DNA from: Archegozetes longisetosus
Lineage: Eukaryota; Arthropoda; Arachnida; Sarcoptiformes; Trhypochthoniidae
Assembly (NCBI GenBank): GCA_018873245.2
Contig: JAEMBT020000002.1
Span: 10,080,001-10,144,000 of the forward strand
Reading direction: 5' to 3'
Length of the DNA: 64,000 bases
Shown: in pieces, positions 52,501 to 63,567 of the stretch
How positions within the stretch are numbered: the stretch's first letter is position 1
How the letters are laid out: every line of letters starts with the position of its first letter
Made by a program: the position numbers and the translations under genes
The notes under the pieces: model-generated
What the model was told of the DNA's origin: nothing
What the model saw: only the letters and a program-made list of their open reading frames with translations
Databases searched by the model: none

Positions 52501-55500
52501 TTCAGCAAATGTTTCGCTTTGAAACATTGCTCACATTTTATCTCAATTAAAGTAATGGACACATTTTTAAAATTATACCATTCAAAGGCCATTCAATTTT
52601 TTCACAGATAAGAATTCACTTTTATCGTCGCTAATACAATTTTCAGAGCTTTTAGTACACATTCAATCATTTCAATCAAAACCAAAGAAATGAATGAATA
52701 GAAAAAGTTGCTTTTTATCAATTCAATTTCCATATTATGAAATTAAAATAAGGAAATCATATATTTTGGCTTCCGATTTTTTATTTCCATGCGATTAGAG
52801 ACTACTCACAAAGAAGACTAAACATATTTAAGAATAAGATATTTAAGATAATTGCTTTATCGTCAAACGAGTGCTTTATAGAGCTCAAAAATATAAGCCA
52901 AGCTGAAGCAAGATTAAAATTGACTCATTGCTCATTCAATATCTTCTGTGGTAAATTGGATAATGGATTCATTCTAAATGACATTAAAAAATAATTGCAT
53001 TAAAAGTTAGAAAACTATTCATTTGTTATGCAGGAGAAGCTTTAAATTTAGTGTTCGTATACCCCAAGCGATCTCTGATGGATGAATAGGTCTATATTTC
53101 TTATTTGTTAACTAAAATTTATACCTCTAATTCATCATCGCTAGTCACATTTATATCTCAAATTTATACAACTAACTCTCAATTTAACCTTTTCCTCCAT
53201 TAATTTAATCAATTTCAAGCTATCATATGCTCTAAACAATTTGAATAAGAGAACTGGTTCCAGAAGTTTCTAAAGGTTAACGTTGGTTAGATGAGCGTTC
53301 AATTACTGTGAAGTGCGATAGCATCTGAACGCTTGATCTGACAGATGCCATGTATTTTAGCATGAAATAGGTAAGACACAAAACATGAATCGATATGATG
53401 AAACACATTCACATTTTTCTAAAATTCCTGATTTGATGCACAACCAATCACCAAATTCTACAAGATGCCTAACTCCAGCATAAAATTCTTTCAGATTGAT
53501 CCAATTCTCTGATTGATTCAATTCTCTGGTAGATTGGATTGAAAAATCTTTTATATCAAGTGAAGATCAAGTTGAATATAAATATATAAAAGAAGTAGCC
53601 ACTAAAAATGTTCAGTAATTATTGGGATACGATGGCATCAGTTTTGAGTTTTATTTAATAAACCGATCAATACTTTTGAAAAAGTGAGAATATTTAAATG
53701 AGTATATTTGAATAAATAATTTTCTAATGTAGTCAGTTATAACTTGCATGAATGATCACAAATTTTGCCCTTCAAGTCAATATATTAAATAAAGAACATT
53801 TAATTATTTGAAGTTTCAATTTATTTCGTCAGATATCGTACATGGGTAAATAAATTAAGTTTAAAGATCTTCTTAATCAGCTCCATTAATAGCTCTCCAA
53901 AAGGAAAAATTAGATCTTTCTTAAATAGCAGTATATACAAAGTGAATAAATAGTTGTTAAATTATATCTATTTCTTCAATAATAGCTACAACTTAATTAC
54001 AAAATTGGATCACTTTTTAACATTTGAGATGTTCAACGGTTTAAATCGAGTGTCAATATACAGTGAAACATCTAGAGTTAGCAAAAGTTCAGGTTTGGAG
54101 GCATTTGAAAGTTATAATAGGATTAAACTAGAATGAGTAGTTAAAGAAGAATGACGATGAACGGAGTTGTCGATCATTAGCTAGAGAGAGAAGTAATGTG
54201 TTGATCAGAAGTGAGGCATACACACTTTGCCAGCAAACAGCTCAGATATAACTCTATGAAAATTCAAGTTAAATTATTTAGGATCAATTGCGGAATCGAT
54301 TGGTCAATAACTCACGTAATCCAAAGCGATAGTACGAAAAATATATAAGACATGCCAACCTATAAATAATCATTTCCAGTTAACACAATTATCTACTTAT
54401 GTTTGTCACTCTAATCAAATTCAGCTCTAATTTTAGATACAAACACATTCGCTTTTCTAACACTCAAAGTATCTGATTGGTAATCAAAGACTGTATTAGA
54501 GATTTTGAGCTGAATTTACTAAAATGTATGAAAAGTTGGATCGAAAATCAAAAGTAAAAATTAGATCAAGTATTGTAGGACCTGATGAGAACTGGGCAGT
54601 TGGTAGGGTTCGCCACCGATTGTCTCAATAGTGAAGCCCATCGGAAATATAACGGCCGCCAAACAGAACAATATCATTGCTGTGAATCCTAACCAACGCG
54701 CGTATGAGATCACAAATACATTCCAATGAGAGATAATAAACAGTATAACAGTTGCAGTGACGCAAAGACATCCACCGATTATGCAGATCAAAGTGATTGT
54801 CCATTCGGGTTGAAGATTAGGTGAGAAACATAAGGGATCTCTACCATAAATGGTGACACAAGATTGCAATAAACCCAATCTGGTCTCTCCCCCAACTCCT
54901 GATGTTATCCAATCCGGAAGTATTAAAGATATTATCGCTAATATGTCTGCTGTTATGAACAGCGCTGAAGATATTACAGTCAATTTGTCCATCGATTCAA
55001 TTGATTCCACTCTTTATCTAAATATTATTTTTATGTCATTTGATTGCGATTTTGGTTTTGCTCATCAAAACAATATTATGTCATTTTATTACTTTCTGTC
55101 ATTTAACAAATACTTGTAGTTTTCATTCAATTCACAATTAACTCAAACCTTTGTTTCATTATAATTGGTAAAAATTTGATTATCCAGTCGTATATTATGT
55201 AATTAAGTTTTGAACTCTATTTTGTTAAATGTTTGAAAACATCGGGATTTTGTGTTTTGCTACCGTATTTCAATCTGAAAATACTCGTCTCAGTATCGGT
55301 ACTGACATCTGTTAGGCATATACTAAACTAAAACATTCACTCAATTTTACGCAACTTCAAGCAAACCTCAATTCCTCAACTTATCTCTTCATTCACCTTT
55401 GACAATGTGGTTAAGTTTAAAATACTTGTATTTCTACTAGTTGTCCATTTGACGAAAGGAAGAGATTTTTTGAGAAAAGTGCTCACTCACACCAATTGAC

Positions 55501-57597
55501 AATAATAGAAAAACTAAACCTTTCATAATTAGAATCTGTGAACTCCAGAATCTATGAACTACAGAATCTGTAAACTCCATGACCTGCTTGTCTCTTAAAG
55601 TCACATTAAAAGTAGTAACAATCAATATTATTTTATAGATTTGCGTGCATTAGACGCCTTCTTCATTTATAAACATTAACGGTTGAAAAACACGCCACGA
55701 TTCGCATGAAAAATATTAAACGATAACCACTTATAATGGAAAAAACGTAAAACACTAACTCAGACAACCAGAGGACAAATTTCAATCTCCTCGCCCTTGA
55801 TTTAAGTGGAAGCTTAAAAAGTATATATTTATCTAGTGAACAATATAACGACGACTGAAACCACATTTGATATTTTAATAAAATTTTTAAAGTGAAATGC
55901 TTTATTTAATATCCTTATGGATAGCTGTTGGATATTACGTTGGAATTGAGAACAATCAAAAGTGTAGCCTATATTTGAGCTTCCGAAACAGATATTGTTT
56001 AATGGATTTTAGTTTTAATAAAAGTTCAGTACCGGTAATATCATGAATGTCATGCAATGCATGGCATTTTAAGTTCTTGTTAATAGAAACTTTCGAAAAG
56101 CACAAAATTTAATATACATGAGTTGAATAGATTTGAAGTGACAATCATCAGATCAAATGCAATTTTGAAAACTTTCTTAATCTTCCAAATTTGAGATATC
56201 ATATCATTAAATGAATGTTTGATTAGGTTATTTGAAATTATTAGTTAAATAACTTAATTAAATGCACAAATGGTCAATAATTGAATTATTAAAGATATAA
56301 AAAGCGACAAAACTATTTCAAAGATGCTACATATGAGAGAATAAATGAGAAATTAACACTTTTGCTGTTTCAGTACTAGCTGGTAACTCAATAATTTTAG
56401 TAAAAGATAGTAAAGATTAGTTAAAGTGACAAAAAACATTATATCAAACATCACAAGTCTTACGATTCTGATCACTTCTTTTAATCTCTAACCTTACTTA
56501 TTTTTCCGACGAGTGCTTTCTTTTAATTTATTCAATTGTTTGCTCATTAAGTTCAAAAGATACTTTTCATCAGATGTGACCTTTTGTTGTCCGCAAGTTT
56601 TGTACTTATTATAATCGCATTATTCTAAATGCTTTGACAATGAACTCAACTCAATGACTTGACATCCATTTTCAAGAAAGTAGTATTTACTTTCAAAACG
56701 TTAATCAAATCAACTAATTTGTGATTTGGTTAAGATAACGAAATACTAATGGCAACACTGGTATCATTTTTCTTGAGCATCTTTTCCTTTTACTTGCCAA
56801 TTTTGTCAACATTCCGGACACGTCTTATTACTACTACAGTGGTTTCTCGTCATAATGAACAGCCTAATGCACTAAAAATCGGTTAATTGTAACGAGGGTT
56901 CGCTATATCGGATATAGTGTGCATAATCTTTGAGCTAAATAACTATTTCCAAAGTGTTCATTATAGCTCATTGTTCACTATATTCGACTTAATTATAGAG
57001 TTATAGAGAAAGTCCTTGTATCAATCGATTATTTGGTGCACTCTCTGCAGAAAATGTGTCCACATAGGATAATAACTGGTTTATTACAGATACCTAAACA
57101 AATACTGTATTTTCGGTGCAGCGTCTCAGTCAGTAGGAGTCTTGTGGTGTTTGGGACCCCCACCCTAACTGCAATCTGTCGCTGACTCCACGAAAGAAGC
57201 TGTTTAATTTTCAATATGAAATTTTTAATTTGTCACAGTTACGATAAAATAAAGTAAAGACGTTGAATAATTTAGATCTTAAACTATAAGACAATAGGTT
57301 TTAATCGGAAAAGTACATGTTCAACCAAATTGGTCATGATCGGTGCACTATTGCTCAAGATTCCGAAGATTCCGAACATTGTGCACCCTCACGACAACTG
57401 TTTTAACTTCGTCACTGTTCAGCTCTCTAGACATCGATTGACTTAAATAATTGCAAACTTCATTCATTTGAAGTGGTATTGAAATTAGTAGTTGATTAAA
57501 ATAGTTTGTAGCTGAGACAATGCGAAAAGAAGTGACTAAAGTACTAAACGAAGAGTAACCAGTATTTTAAGTCTGGAAAAAAGTTACGGTATGTGTG

Positions 57598-57635
<38 letters not shown>

Positions 57636-58655
57636 GTTATATGATCAAAGTATGTTATTGAATAGGAAGAATGTTTTATTTTACATTCTTTACATTATTA
57701 CAGAAGTTAGATTAAAGTGTATGTTATGATTCGCGCTGTCGGCAATAATGTGGATAAATAAAGTAATAAATGTGGTATTTAAATATTTGATCAAAACTCT
57801 TAGTCATCATAAATTATATCTTAATAGCAGATACGAAAACTTTTCCACTTGGAATCACCACTAAAAATCATTGATTTTCCAGAAATATCAACATTTTAAC
57901 ATTTGAATTTTGCTTTTTATAGGCTGCAAACTGGAAGCAATTTATTCCTTCAGTACTGTATTCGTTAAGATTGCAACACTTAACGTACTCATAGAGAAAG
58001 TCATATAAGAATATTGCTTCAAAACGAATGGATCAAAAAAATTTAATTTCGGTTTTCATCTCAACTGATTCCCTGTCCATTCCGAAATAAGAAAATAATT
58101 GGTTCTCTTCTGATGTTTCAATTTTATTAAGCTAATAATTAAATACAAAGTCACGTGAAGCAACTCCAATTTCAACTTATAATTACTGCGAAATAGCTTT
58201 GATGTGAAACAAGCATTTGGTCAGAATTTTTTCGTTCAACTCGAGTCCAATTAAGTTTTATTTGATATTTTACATGAATGAATGATCTGACTCTTCGATA
58301 TCAATTGCTTGCATCATAACAGACACTATGAGTAATTTAGAAACATTTTGAACAAATCAATTTGAGAGAAGTAAATGACTTTTAGAGAAAAAATCACTAA
58401 ATATTATGGGTAAAAGTGAAGGAATAGCTGTTTAACTAAATGCAACTTAAAAATAGATAAGAGTAGTACTAAATTAAAGTTCGAAATCATTAATTCGTGA
58501 CAATATGTATTGGCTTATATAACTGAAATATTTCAAATTTTTTCTTTTATAAATCACAAGTTAACGATTTGACGCCAAATTAAATTCAGATAACATCACA
58601 TTTATTGCACATTAAGACTTATTCACTCTTTTACTATTCTCCACATTATGTTGCG

Positions 58656-58690
<35 letters not shown>

Positions 58691-61600
58691 TTCAAATTAA
58701 TATTTTCAGTTAACTTTAGCTAAAAGTTTTGCTGAATTAAATTTGAAAAATATTCTTATAAAATAAAAGAAAAAGACCTAAATAGAGTTGAAAGTTGTTG
58801 TGGTATGAAACTATGAGCTGTGGATAAATTGAAGATCGCATAGCGTAAATTCCTAGACGGCAACTGTAGTTCAATTGTGCAAACAGGTACACTTTATAAT
58901 TAAAAAATTGAAGCGAAAAATTTGTAGCACAAAAGCGTAGTGAATAGAAATTATATTATACGTTGAAGTAAACTTATTGCCAGTAATTTTATGAATAAAA
59001 TCTAGTCTTTAAAACAATCATTATTTGTTTACTGAATAAAGCTTTTGAAACACAAGTTTATTGAGGTCATAAAACTTCAATTTTAAACTTTTTTCCTTTT
59101 ATTGGATATTAAATGTGGATTACAAGTGATTGAATTAATTAAGTTTAGATAATTGGCAAGTGATCTTAGTTACTTAGTAAGATTTGGGGCAATTTGACTC
59201 AATTGAATTGGACGAACATTAACTAAAACATATGATGGAGAGCTTAAATAAAAAGAAAAATATAATCTGATAGTCACTAAAAAGAGACAGAAACGCGATT
59301 TTATTACAGGCACTTAATAATCAGATAGAAAACTGTAACTAAAATTAATGAAGAACTTTATCAAAAATAATTACGCTATCAAGTTCAATACGCACTAATT
59401 AAGTTAGGTCTCTATCTAATAGAAGACTTTATGCTTTGTTTTCGTTCAAACTCATCTCAAGTTGTTTTGCTTTGGTTTAGATTGATCTCAATGAATAATT
59501 GATTGTAAAACATATTTGAGTGAATGCCGATCGATATAAATGACTTGGATTTTGGAAAAATAATCGGTTCGCTGGGCAAATAAAAGCACTCCATCGCAAA
59601 CTAACTTAATTGTTAAGTAATAGGAAAAAATCAAACAATAGGATCAACTAAGAAAAGGAGGAGGACTTAAATCTTATCTTCAAAGTCTGTCATGTATAAT
59701 AACACTTACAAATAACAGAAACTAAATCTGTCAAAAGCAGAGAACTTGGCTCAGACATGTCTTTAGGTGAACACTTTGCTTCTTTTTATTGTAAACTACA
59801 TCTCTTCAAGTTCTTTTGTTTAATCAAATATTTTTATGAATAATCTCTACCTCCAAATCAGCTCAGTTTGGCTAAATATTTTCAATCTTCAAACTATCAA
59901 TTTGATTGAATACTCTGAACAGCTTTAATTGAGTCATTCAAGCTGTAGATGAATCGAATTTGTTTTGAAATTTCTTAGAGAATAGCTAAAAACACATATA
60001 AGACAATTTCTACTAATCTAATGGTTGGATGCGTGGCAAATTAAGGAAATACCCATTGCGAAATTTTCAAGTTATATGAGGTTAACTTTGTTTTCCTTAG
60101 AAATAATCATTTACAAACAGTTAGTATGTATGAGAGCACTGCAAATTCTGGATCTTGTTTTCAACAAAACGTTCGATCATCTTCAAAGCTATTTAAAGAT
60201 TTGGCTTCAACAATTTTCTATTTGGTTTTAAAAATTAAGCCTATTAATAAGCACGAATATTTCTCGATTTCTTATGCGCTTCCAATCCAGATTTTTACAT
60301 TCCTCAATACATTAAAATCTGTTTTGGTTTTTATAGGACTAGTTTAAATTCACAAAACATTAGTACTCAACTAGAAATCTGTGAAAGGTTCAATGACCAC
60401 CTTGAAGATTGGTTTATTTTTTTCTTCAAAACCGTTATTTTCAACTTTTATACTCCAAAAATCTGCAATAAAACTTTTGAATCGTCTTAAAATTGTCTTT
60501 AAGTCGTAAAATTAAAATAATCTACATCTATAAAACTTATCAGGTTCTATAGAATCGTGCTCAATTCATCTCGATTAAGTTGAATTTCACACAATTCTGT
60601 AGAATTGTGCAAATGTTTTAGATGTAGATTATTTAAAAGTTATATTGAAGATTTTAGGAGTAAATGAGTTGGAAATAACGCGTTGGAAGCAAAGTCCATT
60701 TTCAGATAATCTAGATATCCATATCCTTAGCATTTGCTATAAACTTAGGTTGGACAAACTTGATATCAAAACCATAACGAAAATTCTATAAATCAATAAA
60801 TTGAAATTTGAGAATTGGGAAGAACGGCTAAGATCAATCAATTGAAACTTTATGCTAGTATTTGAGAGATTGGGTAAAGGTTGTTTTATAGCGTGTTATT
60901 AAACTGAAACATAGTAAGTGCTCATTTAATGTTACATTTAATTGCAATCCAAATCTTAATAACATGAGATTACACGAAAATCGGTTAAAAACTAGAATTA
61001 AGCTAAAAATTGTTCTTAATTTGATTAGTTAGTAAATTAATAATACGTGACTCGAAAGGAAAAGTAGGAAGTATTTGAATGAAGCGAACCTAATATTAAA
61101 ATAGAGTTGGACTTTGCAAATTAAACGTCAATCAGTCTTTACTGTAGCGCCTATTATTCATAATTGCAGCTACCCATTAAACCATTAAGCATTCTAGTTA
61201 ATAACAATGAATTTCCCAAATGAATAACCAGTTAATTCTACCTAATGTTAATCAGAAACTTTTGTCATTAATCCCTATATGGAAAAGGCTTTGTATAAAA
61301 TAGATTAAACTCTATGCGAGTACTCATTCTTTCACATTTTGAAAAAACAAATTTTCAAATTCAGGCTCAAACTAGAAATTATTTGAGTCACATATTCAAG
61401 AGAAAAAGATTAAAATGCACACATATCTATTCTGGTCTCACCTCATACAATGAATCTCTATTACAACAAACAAGATTTTCAGATTTGCCATCGACAAAAA
61501 CAAAATCAAACTTTAAATCCTATATAAATTTAGTTTCATTTTTACGCTCAAACAATATTAATACTGAAAAATATTATTTTGACTTAATCTAATTTGACTT

Positions 61601-62570
61601 AATCTAATCTTTTGACTGTTTCAAAAGAGTATCTGCATACTCTTAACTTAATAACTATTTAAATTTTCTTTATTTAAGTCAATCTTCAAAACAAAAAGTG
61701 AATAGTTTTGAAGCGTTGGGAAATTATTCCTTAGATGATAAATCAAATCTTTAAGCTTTGTTATCATGAAAAATTAGATACAGAATCTTTTTTTTGACTT
61801 TATTCTCATATGGAAAGCTAGAGAAATATACGATTGATTCGTGACCTAAACCCAGACCAATGTGGAAAATGATCAGAATTTCTTATTTTATAAACAGCTC
61901 GTATAATAAAAAAGTGATCTCAAACAAAAATTAGTACAAAAAAGTAGTATATTCTTAAAGAATTTATAACATGTGAACATGTACTGCATAAAAATATTTC
62001 ATTCAAATTTATTGAATTTCTCTCATTTAATACTAAGCTTTGAATAAATCAAAACTATGAAAAGCTTAATAACTTAGCTCGTATCAGATTTATAGATCGA
62101 TAAGCTTTCGAGTTCGTTTCATAAAAATATTCGAGTTAACTCTGCTTAAGTTGGATCAGAACGACTTAAGCTTTCTTTGAATAACTTTTTGGGCAGATTA
62201 ACCCATGTCAGTAAGAGTTTCAATTTATATGCCATTCTATATGCAGTACCAATTTTTTACTACTTATCATTAGACAGCAGTTAATTCAAACAGATTATCA
62301 AAAATACTCAACAATGGCAAAATTGCTACTATTTTTTCATTTGTTCAATCACTTGACAAGCAGTAGGCAAACAATTCGATAGATTAGTTAACACCGAAAA
62401 ATCATGTCTCAAGAACTTAAGATCAATTTTTCGGTCTACTTCATGCAATCAAAACTGTAAGAAAACTTGAGGCTTACCGCAAACGCATCGTCTTTTAGAA
62501 GCTTTAAATCTTTCCTTCCCAACCTTGAAGGCACTGATGGGGCCGAAGAAGTTGTGCCGCTATAGTTCAT
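31248..62570 (-). CDS. DPP6/DPP10-type inactive dipeptidyl peptidase (type II membrane protein)
   Basis: In animals DPP6/DPP10 are non-enzymatic partners of Kv4 potassium channels. Exons from the 5' end: 62478-62570 or 48541-48591 (alternative starts), 41797-41911, 39306-39404, 37476-37585, 37320-37394, 37154-37252, 37056-37085, 36615-36997, 36400-36526, 36119-36274, 35739-36051, 35579-35674, 35423-35498, 33341-33404, 33082-33258, 32376-32490, 32104-32241, 31967-32040, 31248-31385. Phases agree; 811 or 825 residues. A short cytoplasmic tail precedes ELVAS, NYKGI and one TM helix, as in DPP10. A beta-propeller (GDHYLTAVSW, GIPDWLYGE) and an alpha/beta-hydrolase domain follow. The serine elbow is GWAYGG, so the nucleophile Ser is Ala, and the DPP4 Glu-Glu motif is lost. 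The join at 35423/33404 is the least certain. Confidence 0.92.
33405..35422 (-). other. 2-kb DPP6/10-like intron
   Basis: No coding exon recognised. It separates FPLVVE (exon end at 35423) from GPEPGEQEV (from 33404). The join gives Val-Glu-Ile-Gly-Pro and lacks the Tyr usual here in active DPPs. A microexon in this intron cannot be excluded. Confidence 0.6.
37843..38233. mobile_element. Non-autonomous hAT-like element (MITE), 391 bp
   Basis: Terminal inverted repeats TAGAGTTGCCACCC (left) and the reverse complement reading TAGGGATGCCGCCACC (right) bound the segment. The 8-bp flanks CTACTGAC (37835-37842) and CTATTGAC (38234-38241) match at 7 of 8 bases, the target-duplication size of hAT elements. 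The interior contains GTCC/GGAC-rich sequence and no transposase. It sits in a DPP6/10-like intron. Confidence 0.8.
40463..40580. repeat. Compound microsatellite (TC)n-(ACTC)n
   Basis: About 34 TC units are followed by about eight ACTC units and a short tail of CT repeats, in a DPP6/10-like intron. Confidence 0.97.
41912..48540 (-). other. Long DPP6/10-like intron between internal first exon and TM exon
   Basis: About 6.6 kb of AT-rich sequence. Open frames at 44473-44655, 45114-45411 and 47268-47492 show no family resemblance or splice context. Nothing else supported. Confidence 0.6.
48541..48591 (-). other. DPP6/10-like alternative first exon (internal)
   Basis: Encodes 17 residues (MDNKQVLSSPQADFADD) and ends at a consensus donor GTAAGT in phase 0, matching the phase of the TM exon at 41911. 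The ATG and donor occur in otherwise non-coding DNA, so this looks like a separate promoter's first exon giving a shorter cytoplasmic tail. Confidence 0.7.
49168..49247. repeat. Tandem repeat, 20-bp unit, 4 copies
   Basis: Units such as GAGCAGTGGTACTGGTATTC repeat four times with substitutions. The next array, of a different period, begins at the following base. Confidence 0.9.
49248..49349. repeat. Tandem repeat, 17-bp unit, about 6 copies
   Basis: Units such as TGGCAATGCTTGCATTC repeat about six times. The period is not a multiple of three, so the open frames crossing it are not coding. Confidence 0.9.
54205..54992 (-). CDS. MOSMO: MOSMO, attenuator of Hedgehog (modulator of smoothened)
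   Basis: A four-pass, claudin-like membrane protein that in vertebrates lowers Smoothened levels with MGRN1/MEGF8, damping Hedgehog signalling. Exons 54582-54992, 54316-54359 and 54205-54253; 167 residues, the length of human MOSMO. Landmarks: MDKLTVIS start, TADILAI, PDWITSG, the HGRD-type loop as YGRDPLC, PEWTITLI, SHWNVFVISYARW, FTAMILFC, IFPMGF, IGGEPYQLP. The two small exons complete the fourth helix and end LFAGKVCMP, as in the family. An in-frame ATG six codons upstream (55010) is also possible, but MDKL matches the family start. It lies wholly inside a DPP6/10-like intron on the same strand. Confidence 0.95.
56837..56860. mobile_element. Pogo/Tigger-like terminal inverted repeat (single end)
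   Basis: After a TA dinucleotide the sequence CAGTGGTTTCTCGTCATAAT resembles the CAGTGG..CTCGTTATAACGAAC ends of pogo/Tigger transposons. It is followed at 56890-56930 by GTAACGAGGGTTCGCTATAT, also typical of such ends. I could not find the opposite end, so this is a remnant. Confidence 0.4.
57000..57180 (-). pseudogene. Decayed RING-finger fragment, RNFT1/2-like
   Basis: On the minus strand the frame reads GVPNTTRLLLTE, then YSICLGICNKPVIILCGHIF, then CRECTK and a stop. This matches the RNFT-type RING (CxIC...KP..LCGHIFCEEC) but the first zinc Cys is Tyr. Past the stop the frame still reads DTRTFSI where DRERTCPL is expected, with another zinc Cys changed to Phe. It looks like an old copied exon. 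RNFT membership is a judgement from memory. Confidence 0.5.
57601..57632. repeat. (GA)16 microsatellite
   Basis: Sixteen uninterrupted GA units in a DPP6/10-like intron. Confidence 0.98.
58661..58686. repeat. (TC)13 microsatellite
   Basis: Thirteen TC units, complementary to the GA run at 57601-57632 about 1 kb away. Confidence 0.97.
62478..62570 (-). other. DPP6/10-like alternative first exon (distal)
   Basis: Encodes 31 residues (MNYSGTTSSAPSVPSRLGRK, then DLKLLKDDAFA) and ends at GTAAGC in phase 0. It would join directly to the TM exon about 20.6 kb downstream, giving a longer, basic cytoplasmic tail. Confidence 0.7.
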
Positions 62571-63567
62571 GCTTTCATAAAATGCTAATTAAATCGAAAC
62601 AATGTACTAAGAAGCTGCATCTTGTGCACAAGTCCGTCAACTAAATGATTTTGAACAGATTGAGAACAGAAATATTAATTCGTCTGACAGTATTGAAGCG
62701 AATAGAGAGCACTCACAACTTGTCTATAGGAGACTATCAAAAAAGTCAACAGAGTCTGCTTATTGGTCTGCGCTCTGACTCTTTCTAGTTCTTCCACTGT
62801 TAACTTTTATTAAATTAAATATAATTTGTTAAGACGGCCAGAAATCTGAACTTTCAAATCTAAATTTTGACTATAAGCTTATTTACACAAACGTTTACGC
62901 AAAACAATATGTAGGCGTTTAAGAAGAATCTATTGGACTTCTAAGAAGAATTCAATTAAACTAACGTTTTGGGTAATTAATTTTAAGACAAAATGCATCG
63001 TTTACGCATGACTTACGCAAGGACTTCAGATCATTTACCATTTATGTGATGCAATTTAGAACAAGAAAAAATCTATTCAGAATCTCTGACTCCATCGATT
63101 TTCTGTTTTCAAACCATTGTTTCTTTGCCATTTGATATATTTCACAACAATAACAGATTTATTTTAATAAAATTTGAAGAGTCGAAACTCGATTTTTGAT
63201 TCAGTCTAGTCCTAACTCTAATCAAGACTATCAAAATTGATGACCGTTTAAACTATTCTATCAATTGACTAATAGGAATCGATGCAAAAAACTGTAATCG
63301 AACTAATGCATTATCAGCGAATTAACCTTGCAATTTATCAGTTCTTTTGACTGTTTCTTAGAGTATAGATTTTGGGATAGATTCACTTCTAAGCAATTAA
63401 ATCATTACCAATTAGTTATAGAAAGAAATAACAAATCTCTAACAATATATAAATATATATTACTTTCTTGATAATAATAATAATTAATAATAATAATAGC
63501 AATAATAATACAATTTGAAAATTTATGGCTAAATATATTAAAGTTAGAAATTAAAACTTCGAATGAA
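62571..63567. other. Region between RME-8 3' end and the DPP6/10-like distal start
   Basis: About 1 kb, both flanking genes on the minus strand. It should hold the RME-8 3' UTR and the distal DPP6/10-like promoter. An AAT-rich simple stretch lies at 63470-63515. No gene seen. Confidence 0.5.

Larger units (their letters stand above)
48592..54204 (-). other. DPP6/10-like intron, part 3' of MOSMO
   Basis: Apart from the two tandem repeats near 49.2 kb and a hairpin at 53286-53342, I see only AT-rich non-coding sequence. Confidence 0.55.
54993..62477 (-). other. DPP6/10-like first intron, part 5' of MOSMO
   Basis: About 7.5 kb, mostly AT-rich. It holds a 16-bp triple repeat at about 55530-55577, a pogo-like terminal repeat near 56837, a RING pseudogene fragment at about 57000-57180 and two dinucleotide repeats. 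Open frames at 60025-60347 and 61314-61592 resemble nothing known. Confidence 0.55.

Noticed and set aside
57029..57214. Intact RING gene
   Set aside because: Two zinc cysteines are changed and the domain is cut by a stop; treated as a pseudogene fragment.
61314..61592. 92-codon open frame on the plus strand
   Set aside because: Composition follows AT background (Lys, Asn, Ser rich), no domain or signal; opposite strand to the host gene with no promoter evidence.
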